Numbered from the stretch's first letter, positions 1 through 9,060 are shown. The stretch is DNA of 57,640 nucleotides from Gordonia desulfuricans NBRC 100010 (GCF_001485495.1 NZ_BCNF01000044.1:1-57640), one strand, 5' to 3'. Numbers and translations: made by a program. The notes: generated from the letters alone by a model not told the origin.

Positions 1-62
1 GCCGGCCGAGCTCGTCACGCAACCGGCGTCACCCGACCCGCGTCGTGGCCGGGGTTGTGGGA
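1..62. other. Window edge, no gene seen
   Basis: Short GC-rich stretch downstream of the minus-strand TPM gene. I see no reading frame or clear terminator in it. Confidence 0.4.
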
Positions 63-2096
63 TCAGAACCGTCCGCCGGTGCCGATCCGTCCGGAGCTCG
101 ACGACCCACCGAACGAACCGGGGCTGCGGCCACCGCTGGTGTAGCCGCCGCCGCGATGCCCGCCGTATCCGCCGCCGCGGGTCGCGCCGCGTAGGAAGCT
201 GTCCACCAGCACGCCGGTCAGTACGGCGCCGGCGGCCGATCCGTGCTGGCGCGGCGGTTGCTGGGTGCGCTGCCAACTGACCACGTCACCCTGGGCCGCC
301 ATCAGCGCCTGATCGGCCAGCGAGCCCGCGCGGCGGGCGGTGTCGGTGGCGGTGACCGGGTCGGACGTCGAGGCGGCGTGCGCGTCCTGCACCAGCCGTT
401 CCGCCTCCGACAACCGGGTGCGGGCCACCGACTGCACCGCGCCGCGGCGGGTGGCGATGAAGTCCCGGGCGGCCGACACCTTGGCGTCGGCCGACGTCAG
501 CGCCGCGGTGAGCACCTCGGCACGACGCGTGCGTTCGGCGGCGGCACCGCGCGCCGCGTCGAGCGCGTCGTCGAGTTCGGCGTCGGCGTCGACCAGCGCG
601 GTGAACACCCCCAGCGGGTCGGTGGCGAAGCCGGACTTCGCCGCGGCCAGGGCGGCGGACGCGGTCTGTACCGCGGTCGCCAGCGCGGGCCCGCCGTCGG
701 TGGTCAGCTGCGCCGCCTCGGCGAGCTCGCCTTCCACCTCGGTGATCAGCGCCGGCATCTGGGTGTGGGCCGCGGCGATGTTGCCCTCCGCGTTGTCGAT
801 CGCGTCGAGCAGTTTGGTGGCCTGGTCTATGGCGCCCTCGGCGGCCCGGATGTCGGCGACCGCCGGCCCCTGTTCACCGGCCGGGCGGGCGATCGCGGTC
901 CGGCCCTGGTCGGCGCTGCGCTCGGCGAAGTCGATCTCCTCGCGGGCCAGGTCCACGTTGTGCAGGATCGGGGTGCAGGTCTGCTCGCCGTGGCGGGCGA
1001 CGAGGTCGGCCAGCTGCGTCGTCGACGCCTCGATCCGGGTCCGCAGATCCACCAGCGAGCGCGTGATCTGGTCGAAGCGGGCCGCCGCGTTGATCAGCAG
1101 GTTGCGCATCTCGTCGAAGCCGGTGACCTGTTCGTCGAGTCGTTTGTCGGCGTCGGTGCAGGTGGTGATGATCTGCAGCAGCATGGTGCGCCGCTCGTCC
1201 GGGGTCTCCGGGATGTCGTCGTCGAGGCGCTGCCGCAGCATGAACGATGCCGCGAGTGCCTGCTTGGCATCGTCGAGGGCGTTGCGGAACGGCGCGGTCT
1301 GCGCCGGACCGAACTCGCCGACGGCCAGGGCGAGCTCTTCCTCGCTGGTGCGGATCGCGTTGTCGGTGTCGGTGAGGACCTCCCGCGACCACGGGTCGAG
1401 CACGTCGAGCGGCTGCGCGACGAGCTGGTCGGCGGTCAGCTCGTGTTCGCGCAATGCCTCCACCCCGGTCTCCACCGCGCGCCGCTTCTTGCGCCGTGAG
1501 TACATCCACGCGCCGCCACCGCCGACGACGGCGACACCGCCGACCGTCCCGGCGACGATCCAGCCGGTGTTGGACGGGGTCATCGCCGCGGCGATGCCGT
1601 CGGCCGCGGCGATCCCCGCACCGGCCCAGTCGGCCTTCTTCAGCGCCGGTACGACGTCGTCGGTGGCGATCGTGGCGAGGTCGGCGTCGGTGATGTCGGC
1701 CGTCGACGCATTGGGCGGTGCGGTCAGCCGGTACTCGCGGTCGTCGGTGGCGATCGCGAGCAGGATGTCCTTGTCGCCGAGCAGGCTCAGTTCGGCGGTC
1801 TGGCGTGCCCAGGTGTCGTTGGCCATGCCGTCGAACGACTTCACGTACACCACCCACAGCTGGATGCCGTGATCGCTGTACAGGCGGTCGACCGCGGCGT
1901 CGACGTCGGCGCGCTGGGACTCGGTGAGCACGTCCGCCGGGTCCGACACCGGTTCGGGGAGTCGGCCGGGCGGTTGCGCGTCGGCTCGACCGGCCAGCAC
2001 CGAGCCGAGCAGCACCGACGACAGCAACGCCAGGACCAGCGTGATCATCATGAGGGCTGCGGCGTGTACGAGACGCGTCATCCGAGCGGTTGCCAT
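63..2096 (-). CDS. TPM-domain membrane protein with glycine-rich tail
   Basis: Predicted 677-aa membrane-anchored protein. An N-terminal hydrophobic segment (about residues 12-35, ending near an ADA site) looks like a signal peptide or anchor. It is followed by a TPM domain (about 45-175, opening LPEPVSDPADVLTESQ). A second membrane helix (about 181-200) precedes a basic RRKKRR stop, then a long alanine-rich coiled-coil region. The end is a Gly/Ser-rich tail of the GGGYGG/GSFGGSSSSG type typical of this family. TPM domains occur in plant and bacterial membrane repair or quality-control proteins; the substrate is unknown. The ATG at 2096 is chosen over upstream in-frame starts because a TAGATT box ends 7 nt before it, which suggests a leaderless message. 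The next internal ATG lies 5 codons downstream and is a possible alternative. Confidence 0.88.
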   Translation of the reverse strand: MATARMTRLVHAAALMMITLVLALLSSVLLGSVLAGRADAQPPGRLPEPVSDPADVLTESQRADVDAAVDRLYSDHGIQLWVVYVKSFDGMANDTWARQTAELSLLGDKDILLAIATDDREYRLTAPPNASTADITDADLATIATDDVVPALKKADWAGAGIAAADGIAAAMTPSNTGWIVAGTVGGVAVVGGGGAWMYSRRKKRRAVETGVEALREHELTADQLVAQPLDVLDPWSREVLTDTDNAIRTSEEELALAVGEFGPAQTAPFRNALDDAKQALAASFMLRQRLDDDIPETPDERRTMLLQIITTCTDADKRLDEQVTGFDEMRNLLINAAARFDQITRSLVDLRTRIEASTTQLADLVARHGEQTCTPILHNVDLAREEIDFAERSADQGRTAIARPAGEQGPAVADIRAAEGAIDQATKLLDAIDNAEGNIAAAHTQMPALITEVEGELAEAAQLTTDGGPALATAVQTASAALAAAKSGFATDPLGVFTALVDADAELDDALDAARGAAAERTRRAEVLTAALTSADAKVSAARDFIATRRGAVQSVARTRLSEAERLVQDAHAASTSDPVTATDTARRAGSLADQALMAAQGDVVSWQRTQQPPRQHGSAAGAVLTGVLVDSFLRGATRGGGYGGHRGGGYTSGGRSPGSFGGSSSSGRIGTGGRF

Positions 2097-2103
2097 GCCG
2101 AAC

Positions 2104-2109
2104 AATCTA
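2104..2109 (-). promoter_or_regulatory. Candidate -10 box, leaderless TPM transcript
   Basis: On the minus strand TAGATT stands 7 nt before the ATG at 2096, so transcription would begin at or next to the start codon. No convincing -35 element is visible, which is common in actinobacteria. Confidence 0.4.
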
Positions 2110-2178
2110 GTCAACGCATCCGCCCGGATGGCCGGTCTCGTCCTCTGTCCGTGGACCGCCACGGCGAATCCGGCCGGC

Positions 2179-2961
2179 TCAGCCGCGCCAGCGGCAGAGC
2201 GCCTCCAGCGGGGTCAGGTCGTAGTCGGGACCGGTCACGCCGACGGTCAGCAGGGACACGCCCTCGGCGCTGATCGCGTCCGCATCGCGCAGCAGCGCAT
2301 CCACGTCGCCCTTGAACTGCAGGCCGGCCGACCGCTCGATGGTCTCCGGGTCGCGGCCGACCGCCGCACAGTGGTCGGCGAGCACCGCCGTCTTGTGCCG
2401 GTAGGTCTCGATGTCGTTGAAGCCGTGCCACGTGTCGGCGTACTGGGCCACATAGCGCAGCGTCTTCTTCTCGCCGCTGCCGCCGATCAGCACCGGGATG
2501 TCGCGGGTCGGGGCGGGGTTGAGGCGCTTGAGGCGGGCGTCGATGCGCGGAAGCGCCTGGCCGAGGTCGGCCAGGCGGGTGCCGGCCGTACCGAACTCGT
2601 AGCCGTACTCGTCGTAGTCCTTCTGGAACCAGCCGCCGCCGATGCCCAGGATGAGCCGCCCGCCCGAGATGTGGTCGACGGTGCGCGCCATGTCGGCGAG
2701 CAGCTCCGGGTTGCGGTAGGAGTTGCAGGTCACCAGCGCACCGATCTCGACGCGCTCGGTCTGCTCGGCCCAGGCACCGAGCATCGTCCAGCACTCGAAG
2801 TGGGCGCCGTCCGGATCGCCGTAGAGAGGATAGAAGTGGTCCCAGTTGAACACCACGTCGACACCCGCATCCTCGGCGCGCAGGACCGCGTCGCGGATCA
2901 GGGAGTACTCGGGGGCGTGCTGGGGCTGGAGCTGGACACCGATGCGAATGGGAAAGGCCAT
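2179..2961 (-). CDS. LLM-class F420-dependent oxidoreductase
   Basis: 260-aa member of the bacterial luciferase-like monooxygenase superfamily, a TIM barrel that in actinobacteria usually uses coenzyme F420. The start MAFPIRIGVQLQPQH is typical of the family (first beta strand). The protein also has the family motifs VVFNWDHFYPLYG, IGALVTCNSYRNPELLADMARTVD and LILGIGGGWFQKDYDEYG. The length is slightly short for the family (usually 270-350 aa) but the barrel looks complete. A farther upstream in-frame start would add a low-complexity arginine-rich extension and is rejected. The substrate cannot be told. It is transcribed divergently from the aminotransferase-like gene that follows. Confidence 0.9.
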   Translation of the reverse strand: MAFPIRIGVQLQPQHAPEYSLIRDAVLRAEDAGVDVVFNWDHFYPLYGDPDGAHFECWTMLGAWAEQTERVEIGALVTCNSYRNPELLADMARTVDHISGGRLILGIGGGWFQKDYDEYGYEFGTAGTRLADLGQALPRIDARLKRLNPAPTRDIPVLIGGSGEKKTLRYVAQYADTWHGFNDIETYRHKTAVLADHCAAVGRDPETIERSAGLQFKGDVDALLRDADAISAEGVSLLTVGVTGPDYDLTPLEALCRWRG

Positions 2962-3008
2962 GCGCTCCAGTCTGCCCGCGCCGAGGGTGTTGCGGGTACA
3001 ACGAGAAC

Positions 3009-4184
3009 GTGAACACCGGTAACGCCCGTCCGCGCCCGACCGCCCCACCGCTCGCCGAATTGCGCCGTCGCACCAGTGAGAAGTGGCGCACCTACCCCGA
3101 CGACGTGTTGCCGTTGTTCGTCGCCGAGATGGACTATCCCCTCGCGCCGGTGGTCGCCGAGGCGATGATCGAGCAGATCCGCACCGACGATCTCGGCTAC
3201 GCCGGCAGTGCCGGTGCCGCCGGGGAGGCGTTCGCCGGTTTCGCCCACCGCCGGTGGGGATGGACGGTGGCGCCCGACGACGTGCACCCGACGACCGATG
3301 TGTCGGTGGTGCTGGTCGAGGCGCTGCGGGTGGCCATCGAACCCGGGGATCCGGTGATCATCACCCCGCCGGTGTACCCGCCGTTCTTCGACATCGTGCC
3401 CGAGGCCGGGGGCCGCACCGTGGAGGTGCCCCTGGTGGACCTGGGCTCGTCGTGGCGCCTGGATCTGGGTGGTATCCGCGACGCCTTCGTCGCCGGGGCC
3501 AGGGCGATCATCCTGTGCCATCCACACAATCCGCTCGGCCTGCCGCATCCCCGCACCGACCTCGAGGCCCTCGCGTCCCTGGCTGCCGCACACGGTGCGG
3601 TGGTGATCTCCGACGAGATCCACGCGCCCCTGGTACATCCCGGGGTGGAGTTCGTGCCGTTCCTCGCGGTGAACGACACCGCCCGCGAGGTGGGGATCGC
3701 CGCCCATTCGGCGAGCAAGGCCTTCAACCTCGCCGGGGCCAAGTGTGCGTTCACCGTGGTCGGGTCCAATCCGATGCGGGCACTGGTAGACCGCCAGCCC
3801 GAGGAGGTGGCCTTCCGCACCAGCATCCTGGGGCGCGCGGGTGCCGCGGCGGCATTCGGTGACGGTGATGAGTGGCTCGACGAGGTGCTGGCCACCATCG
3901 GTGAGAGCTTCGATCTGTTGGAAACCCTCGTGGCACAGCGACTTCCGTCGGTGACGATGCGCAGGCCGCACGCCTCGTATCTGGCGTGGCTGGACTTTCG
4001 CGCCACCGGCCTGGGTGACGACCCGGCCGACCCGATCCTCGAGCAGGGCCGTGTCGCGCTGCATCGCGGTCCGGCGTTCGGGGAACAGGGCAAGGGATTC
4101 GCGCGCCTCAACGTGGCATGCTCACCGGAGGTGCTCACCGAGGCGATCGACCGGATCGCCGCGGTGGTCGACGTCGCTCGCTGA
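3009..4184 (+). CDS. PatB/MalY-type PLP-dependent C-S lyase or aminotransferase
   Basis: 391-aa fold-type I pyridoxal-phosphate enzyme. The PLP lysine is K237 in SASKAFNLAGAK. The substrate-side motif PPVYPPFF and the phosphate-cup motif CHPHNPLG are those of the MalY/PatB cystathionine beta-lyase branch, which splits cystathionine and similar thioethers into a thiol, pyruvate and ammonia. The start is GTG; no strong ribosome site is visible. Its 47-nt spacer with the divergent luciferase-like gene must hold both promoters. Ordinary aminotransferase activity cannot be excluded. Confidence 0.88.
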   Translation: MNTGNARPRPTAPPLAELRRRTSEKWRTYPDDVLPLFVAEMDYPLAPVVAEAMIEQIRTDDLGYAGSAGAAGEAFAGFAHRRWGWTVAPDDVHPTTDVSVVLVEALRVAIEPGDPVIITPPVYPPFFDIVPEAGGRTVEVPLVDLGSSWRLDLGGIRDAFVAGARAIILCHPHNPLGLPHPRTDLEALASLAAAHGAVVISDEIHAPLVHPGVEFVPFLAVNDTAREVGIAAHSASKAFNLAGAKCAFTVVGSNPMRALVDRQPEEVAFRTSILGRAGAAAAFGDGDEWLDEVLATIGESFDLLETLVAQRLPSVTMRRPHASYLAWLDFRATGLGDDPADPILEQGRVALHRGPAFGEQGKGFARLNVACSPEVLTEAIDRIAAVVDVAR

Positions 4185-4250
4185 CGGGGTGTTCTTGCGC
4201 ATGTGGCAATGCTCCTCGACGCGGCCCCGGCGGCATGCCAGAGTCGGGGC

Positions 4251-4865
4251 ATGAGCGAACACGAGCACGGACCCGTCACCACGCATTCCGCCGACGAGTG
4301 GGATGCCCGTTACCGCGACACCGACCGCCTGTGGACCGCCCACGTCAATCCGGCGCTGCCGGTGGAGGTCTCGGATCTGCGGCCCGGCCGGGCGCTCGAG
4401 GTGGGCTCCGGCGAGGGCGCCGACGCCCGATGGCTCGCCGATGCCGGCTGGACCGTCACCGCCGTCGACATCTCACAGGTCGCGATCGATCGGGCACGTG
4501 AGATCGACGGCCGCCCGGAGATCTCGTGGACGCGTGCCGATCTCACCGTCGACGAGGTACCCGGTGCCCCGTACGATCTGATCACCGCCCACTACTTCCC
4601 GATCCCCACCGAACATGCTGCGGTGGCCCGCAAACTGGTCGACGCCGTCGCGCCAGGAGGCACCCTGCTGGTGGTTGCCCATGCGCCCGAGGGCGTGCGC
4701 GCCCACGGCTTCGATCCGGACGACTACGTTCAGCCCACCGACTTCCTCGGCCTGCTCGGCGACGACTGGACGGTGGTCACCGACGAGACCCGAGATCGGG
4801 GCCGCCCCGCAGGCGGCGGCCATCACATCGAGGACGTCGTCGTGCGCGTGCAGCGGGCGGGCTGA
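4251..4865 (+). CDS. Class I SAM-dependent methyltransferase
   Basis: 204-aa Rossmann-fold methyltransferase. Motif I is ALEVGSGEGADARWL (residues 48-62), followed by the acidic end of strand 2 in VTAVDIS and the motif post I region ISWTRADLT. The small size and the N-terminal WDARYRDTDRLWTAHVNPAL resemble the thiopurine or tellurite (TehB-like) methyltransferase group; the acceptor is unknown. The ATG at 4251 is preferred because the domain begins directly after it. An upstream ATG at 4203 would add 16 residues of unconserved sequence. Confidence 0.85.
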   Translation: MSEHEHGPVTTHSADEWDARYRDTDRLWTAHVNPALPVEVSDLRPGRALEVGSGEGADARWLADAGWTVTAVDISQVAIDRAREIDGRPEISWTRADLTVDEVPGAPYDLITAHYFPIPTEHAAVARKLVDAVAPGGTLLVVAHAPEGVRAHGFDPDDYVQPTDFLGLLGDDWTVVTDETRDRGRPAGGGHHIEDVVVRVQRAG

Positions 4866-4900
4866 CGTCGACTGGTTGCGTGACGAGTTCGGCCGGCGGA

Positions 4901-5100
4901 GGTTTCGACTCGACTCGTCGCTTCGCTCCTCGTCGGCTCAACCATCGTATGGCAGTGGCTGGTGGGGTGTGGTGGCGGCTCAATCATCGTGCGCCACTGG
5001 CTGGTTGAGTCGGGTTAGGTTAAGAGGTTGCTCAACCATCGTGCACCACTGGATGGTTGAGCCGGGACCGAGTCGCCAGGCGAGGACCCGTGTCGAAACC
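4901..5100. repeat. Intergenic palindromic repeat element, copy 1
   Basis: The gap between the methyltransferase and the acyl-CoA dehydrogenase holds no gene. It is bounded by inverted ends GGTTTCGAC (4901-4909) and TGTCGAAACC (5091-5100). Inside are three versions of a smaller inverted unit, CTCAACCATCGT... ...GGTTGAG, spaced by CACTGGCTGG-like sequence. The same units recur at 35.76-36.27 kb. It looks like a dispersed non-coding repeat (REP or MITE-like) of the host genome. Confidence 0.7.
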
Positions 5101-5146
5101 CGGTGAGATCGACTTGTCCGCAACCACATCCGAGCCGAGGTCAACC

Positions 5147-6175
5147 CTATCCGGTGATCAGCGGCCAGAGACCGTCGCGTCCGGCAGCGATCGCCGCGGT
5201 GGTGATCAGCTGGTCCCAGTGGTGGACCGACCCGAACTCCGACCGCCAGGCCAGCGCGGGTTTGGTGAACTCGTGCAGCCGATGTTCCATCGTGGTCCCG
5301 ATCGCGCCGTGTACCTGATGGGCGTTGCGGACCACCACCGACGCCGCGTGTCCGGCACACGAACGGGCGACGGCGACACGGAACTCGAGACCGCTTCCCG
5401 ACCAGTCGGTGTCGACCGCCTCGGCGAGGGCGCCGTGGGTGGCGGCTCGGGCCAGCGCGGCCTCGGCGGCCATGTCGGCGACCAGGTTCTGCACGGACTG
5501 GAACTTCGCGAGTGGGCGGCCGAACTGGGTGCGGTCGGTGGTGTGGGTGACCGACAGTTCGACGATGCGGTCGAGGGCGGCACACACCTGCAGTGCCCGG
5601 ATGAGGGCTCCGCGCAGCATCATCTGGTCGATCACGGTGTCGGCCACCGGTATCCCCGACAACGACGACACCTCTGCGGTGACCGTGTCCCGGGGTTCGC
5701 CGGCGAGGTTGGCACCCGAGGACATGCCGAGTGCGGATGCGTCGACGTCGGCGACCACGAACCGATCGCGGTCGCGCCACACCGTCACGATCTTCTCGGC
5801 TTGCGAGGCCCACGGAACGGCGCGTACCACCCCGAATTCGTCGAGCACACAGAAGGTTCGGCGGGCGGGACCGGCATCCAGCCCGGCCGACTCGAGCAGC
5901 CATCCAGCGAGCAGGTCGTGTTCGGCGAGGGGGATGTGCACCCCGTGCCAGACCGCGGCCCGGATCAGTTCGGCGGCCTCGAACCAGCCGGCGCCACTGC
6001 CGCCGGCCTGCTCGTCACCGGTCAGCCGGACCAGACCCAACTCCTCGAGTCGAGTCCACAAACCGGTGTCCCACAAGGCGATTCCGGTGGTGGGCGCATG
6101 CGTGCGGCGGTATTCGGCGAACACCGCCGACATCATCGCCACGAGATCGGGGTCGACGGTCGGTCGTGTCGTCAT
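5147..6175 (-). CDS. Acyl-CoA dehydrogenase, second subunit
   Basis: 342-aa acyl-CoA dehydrogenase. The central helical part is recognisable (DRTQFGRPLAKFQSVQNLVADMA) and the C-terminal helical bundle has the nucleotide-contacting NAHQVHGAIGTTMEH segment, whereas the N-terminal half is short and divergent. It starts with ATG at 6175 and shares one base with the TGA of the gene before it (TGATG). The two genes are therefore co-translated. Such adjacent pairs in actinobacteria often make alpha2-beta2 heterotetramers acting on sterol or other bulky acyl-CoAs, in which only one subunit is catalytic. The actual substrate is unknown. Confidence 0.9.
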   Translation of the reverse strand: MTTRPTVDPDLVAMMSAVFAEYRRTHAPTTGIALWDTGLWTRLEELGLVRLTGDEQAGGSGAGWFEAAELIRAAVWHGVHIPLAEHDLLAGWLLESAGLDAGPARRTFCVLDEFGVVRAVPWASQAEKIVTVWRDRDRFVVADVDASALGMSSGANLAGEPRDTVTAEVSSLSGIPVADTVIDQMMLRGALIRALQVCAALDRIVELSVTHTTDRTQFGRPLAKFQSVQNLVADMAAEAALARAATHGALAEAVDTDWSGSGLEFRVAVARSCAGHAASVVVRNAHQVHGAIGTTMEHRLHEFTKPALAWRSEFGSVHHWDQLITTAAIAAGRDGLWPLITG

Positions 6176-7326
6176 CAGCGCATCCCCAATCCCCGTGCGA
6201 TCACACCGCGCAGGACCTCGTTGGTGCCGCCGCGCAGCGTGAAACCGGGGCGCTGGATCACCGCGTCGTCGAGCAACGCGTCGTACTCGGCGCGCACCGA
6301 CGAGTGGTCCCCGGTGAGCAGATCGGCGAAGTCGGCGATGTCGCCCTCGGTGGAGGTGCCGAGGACCTTGACGACGGCGGCCGCGGTGTCGGCGGGCTCG
6401 TGACGTTCGAGGGCACCGGCCACCGCCGACGACATCTGGTGCAGACCCGCGATCCGTGCCACGTGTCGTCCGAGGTCGGGATGGTGGGGGACGGTACCGG
6501 CCCGCATCTGTTCGGCGGTCTCGGCGAGCAGCTCGAATGTGGACAGGAACCGTTCGGGCCCACTGCGTTCGAAGCTCAGCTCCGAGGTGACCTGCGTCCA
6601 GCCGTCGCCGATCGACCCGAACACCATCTCGTCGGCGACGAACACGTCGTCGAGGATCACCTCGTTGAAATGGTGCCCGCCGTTCATCGAGACGATCGGG
6701 CGGATGTCGACGCCCGGTGACCGGAGGTCGACGATGAACTGGCTCAGCCCGTCGTGGCGGTGCTGCGGGTCGGGCGGTGCGGTCCGGGCCAGGCAGATGA
6801 ACGCATGCGCGCGATGCGCGCCGGAGGTCCACACCTTGGTGCCGGTGATCGACCAGCCGTCGTCGACGCGGACCGCCCTGGTGCGCACGCTCGCGAGATC
6901 GGAGCCGGCGTCGGGTTCGCTCATCCCGATGCCGAAATAGCACTCGCCGCGGGCGATCGCGGGAAGGAACAGGTGTTTCTGGTGCTCGGTGCCGTACTTG
7001 AGCAGCGACGGGACGATCTGCCGGTCGGCGATCCAGTGGGCCGCCACCGGTGCGCCGGCCGCGAGCAGTTCCTCGGTCACCACGAATCGTTCGACGTGGC
7101 TGCGGCCGTGGCCGCCGTACTCGACCGGCACCGTCATCCCCAGCCAGCCGCGGGCGGCGAGTGCGCGCGAGAACTTCTCGTCCCAGCCGGTCAGCCAGCT
7201 GTCGACATCGCGGCCGATCGTCCCGCCGTCGCGCTGCGCGGCGACGAAGTCACGGACCTCGGCACGCAGTCCGTCGAGGGCATGCGGATCGTCGGCGACC
7301 GGTGGCACCAGACGGCTGGTGGACAT
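6175..7326 (-). CDS. Acyl-CoA dehydrogenase, first subunit
   Basis: 383-aa flavoprotein of the acyl-CoA dehydrogenase family. It shows the FAD/substrate loop GECYFGIGMSEPDAGSDLASVRTRA and the strand DGWSITGTKVWTSGAHRAH. The C-terminal end LRGGTNEVLRGVIARGLGM is also family-typical. The ATG at 7326 begins just before the first helix. The gene is first in a two-gene unit with the overlapping partner downstream and is divergent from dinB. Confidence 0.92.
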   Translation of the reverse strand: MSTSRLVPPVADDPHALDGLRAEVRDFVAAQRDGGTIGRDVDSWLTGWDEKFSRALAARGWLGMTVPVEYGGHGRSHVERFVVTEELLAAGAPVAAHWIADRQIVPSLLKYGTEHQKHLFLPAIARGECYFGIGMSEPDAGSDLASVRTRAVRVDDGWSITGTKVWTSGAHRAHAFICLARTAPPDPQHRHDGLSQFIVDLRSPGVDIRPIVSMNGGHHFNEVILDDVFVADEMVFGSIGDGWTQVTSELSFERSGPERFLSTFELLAETAEQMRAGTVPHHPDLGRHVARIAGLHQMSSAVAGALERHEPADTAAAVVKVLGTSTEGDIADFADLLTGDHSSVRAEYDALLDDAVIQRPGFTLRGGTNEVLRGVIARGLGMR

Positions 7327-7433
7327 GATCGGTGTCCTTTCGGTACGGGGCACCGGAGGCCGGCGCGCCCAGAACTGTGCTCGTCCCAACGTATCCGAGC
7401 CGACCACCCACCTGGACTGCGTGCGGCCTTTCC

Positions 7434-7449
7434 TCGTACACATGTTCGA
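7434..7449 (+). promoter_or_regulatory. LexA-binding SOS box upstream of dinB
   Basis: The sequence TCGTACACATGTTCGA matches the mycobacterial/corynebacterial LexA box TCGAAC-N4-GTTCGA in 11 of 12 defined positions (one A to T change in the left half). It lies about 90 nt before the dinB ATG and 2 nt upstream of a TAGGCT hexamer (7452-7457) that fits a -10 element, so bound LexA would block the promoter. Family knowledge: dinB genes are often, but not always, under LexA control. Confidence 0.7.
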
Positions 7450-7539
7450 GGTAGGCTGCAGGGGCGGCGGCCCGACCGCCGGTACGCCGAGTCCCGGACC
7501 GGCGGCCCCAGCACCGCTTCTGAACAGCGAGGTCATGCC

Positions 7540-8757
7540 ATGCACGTCCACAGTGCAGACCGCGCCGAGGCGTCGATCCTGCATGCCGATCTCGACTCCT
7601 TCTACGCCTCGGTGGAGCAACGTGACGATCCACACCTGCGGGGCCGGCCGGTGCTCGTGGGTGGGGGTGTGGTGCTCGCCGCGAGCTATGAGGCCAAGGC
7701 CCGTGGCGTGCGATCGCCGATGCCCGGCCACGAGGCGCGGGCGCTGTGCCCGGACGCGATCGTGGTGACCCCACGCTTCGACGACTACATGCAGGCCAGT
7801 CGCGAGGTCTTCGAGATCTTCCACGACACCACCCCGCTCGTCGAGGGCATCTCGGTGGACGAGGCCTTCCTCGACGTGGCGGGTCTGCGCCACACCCCGG
7901 GCAGTGCCGGCACCCCGGTCGCTATTGCCGCGGAACTGCGCCGTCGTGTCCGGGTCGAGGTGGGCCTGCCGATCACCGTCGGCCTCGCCCGTACCAAGTT
8001 CCTGGCGAAGGTGGCCAGCGCGGTCGGCAAACCCGACGGCCTCCTCGAGGTGGCGCCGGGTACCGAACTCGCCTTCCTACACCCACTTCCGGTCCGACGG
8101 CTCTGGGGTGTGGGTCCGGTGACCGAGGCGAAACTCGCCGATGCCGGCGTGCGCACCGTCGGCGACATCGCACAACTCGGCCCGAAGTCGTTGTCCCACA
8201 TCGTCGGACCGGGTTCCGGGCGACATCTGTTCGCACTGTCGATGGCGCAGGATCCGCGTCGGGTCGACACCGGCAGGCGGCGCGGATCCATCGGTTCCCA
8301 ACGCGCACTGGGGCGTCGGCCACGTTCGGCCGACGAGATCGATGCGACGATCATCGCCATCGTCGAACGCCTCGGCAAACGTCTGCGCGCCGCCGAGCGT
8401 GTCACCCGAACCATCGTGTTGCGGTTACGATTCCACGACTTCGCCACCGCCACCAGGTCGCGCACACTGCCCGAGCCCACCGACCGCACCGAGATCATCA
8501 TGGCCGGCGCACGGGGACTCTTCGACGAGGTGAGACCACTGATCGCCGAACGCGGCTGCAGTCTGATCGGGGTGTCGCTGGCCAACCTCGACGACGCCGA
8601 CACCGTCCAGCTCACCCTGCCCTTCGCCGAGGACACCGGTGCCGCCCTCGACACCACGATGGATCAGCTGCGCAACCGCTTCGGCCGGGACGCGGTCACC
8701 CGCGCGGTCCTCGTCGGCCGCCACCACGGCGCCGATGCCCCGATGCTGCCCGACTGA
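7540..8757 (+). CDS. dinB: DNA polymerase IV, Y-family (DinB1 type)
   Basis: 405-aa translesion DNA polymerase. The catalytic acidic residues are D17 in LHADLDSFYASVEQ and D107/E108 in ISVDEAFLDV. The fingers/palm motif SYEAKARGVRSPM and the helix-hairpin-helix region (LWGVGPVTEAKLADAGVRTVGDIA) are present. A beta-clamp-binding motif QLTLPF sits at residues 357-362 near the C terminus, as in mycobacterial DinB1 (DinX); DinB2 lacks it. The ATG at 7540 is placed so that 16 residues precede the first aspartate. A LexA box lies upstream, so DNA damage induction is expected. Confidence 0.95.
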   Translation: MHVHSADRAEASILHADLDSFYASVEQRDDPHLRGRPVLVGGGVVLAASYEAKARGVRSPMPGHEARALCPDAIVVTPRFDDYMQASREVFEIFHDTTPLVEGISVDEAFLDVAGLRHTPGSAGTPVAIAAELRRRVRVEVGLPITVGLARTKFLAKVASAVGKPDGLLEVAPGTELAFLHPLPVRRLWGVGPVTEAKLADAGVRTVGDIAQLGPKSLSHIVGPGSGRHLFALSMAQDPRRVDTGRRRGSIGSQRALGRRPRSADEIDATIIAIVERLGKRLRAAERVTRTIVLRLRFHDFATATRSRTLPEPTDRTEIIMAGARGLFDEVRPLIAERGCSLIGVSLANLDDADTVQLTLPFAEDTGAALDTTMDQLRNRFGRDAVTRAVLVGRHHGADAPMLPD

Positions 8758-8836
8758 CCCCGGGTCGCGGTGCCACGGAAGGCGCGGCCAGGAACCTGGC
8801 AGGTGAGCACCATGGGGCCACAAGGGTGGGGCGGCA

Positions 8837-8886
8837 TTGTTGAGTCCGTCAGAGAGAAACGCCCACAGCGGATCTCGACTCAACAA
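8837..8886 (+). promoter_or_regulatory. 5-prime leader inverted repeat before the 37-codon gene
   Basis: Perfect 10-bp arms TTGTTGAGTC (8837-8846) and GACTCAACAA (8877-8886) enclose 30 nt and stop 4 nt before the ribosome-binding site GGGAGG (8891-8896). In RNA this would form a stem-loop next to the start region; in DNA it could be an operator. Confidence 0.5.
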
Positions 8887-8902
8887 AAGAGGGAGGGCCT
8901 CA

Positions 8903-9016
8903 ATGCCCCAGCAGCGCAACGCCAACAAGAAGAACAACCAGACCCCGGCCCGCCGCAAGCGTCGCGTGCGTCAGTTCGACCCGCGCAGCCGTCGCTGGAT
9001 CTGGGTCTGGGCCTGA
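8903..9016 (+). CDS. Very basic 37-aa peptide, unknown function
   Basis: Small gene with a strong ribosome site (GAGGGAGG, 6 nt before the ATG). It encodes a 37-residue protein starting MPQQRNANKKNN, with a core of Arg/Lys (ARRKRRVRQ) and an aromatic end RRWIWVWA. The net charge is about +11 with one acidic residue. The composition would suit nucleic-acid or membrane binding, but I recognise no family. The gene has its own hairpin leader and a strong terminator, so it appears to be a separate transcription unit between dinB and the citrate transporter. The coding call rests on the ribosome site, the isolated transcript architecture and the distinctive composition. Confidence 0.65.
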   Translation: MPQQRNANKKNNQTPARRKRRVRQFDPRSRRWIWVWA

Positions 9017-9060
9017 TCCTTCCGAAGCTTCTCTCGCCGGTCCACCCGGCAGAGCCTTGT

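Noticed and set aside
243-1872. Long plus-strand frames antisense to the TPM gene
   Set aside because: Arg- or Ser-rich shadow translations; the minus-strand protein has a TPM domain and a family-typical Gly-rich tail.
8785-8800. GCCAGG-AA-CCTGGC hairpin after dinB as a terminator
   Set aside because: The two-base loop cannot form and the shortened stem would be weak.
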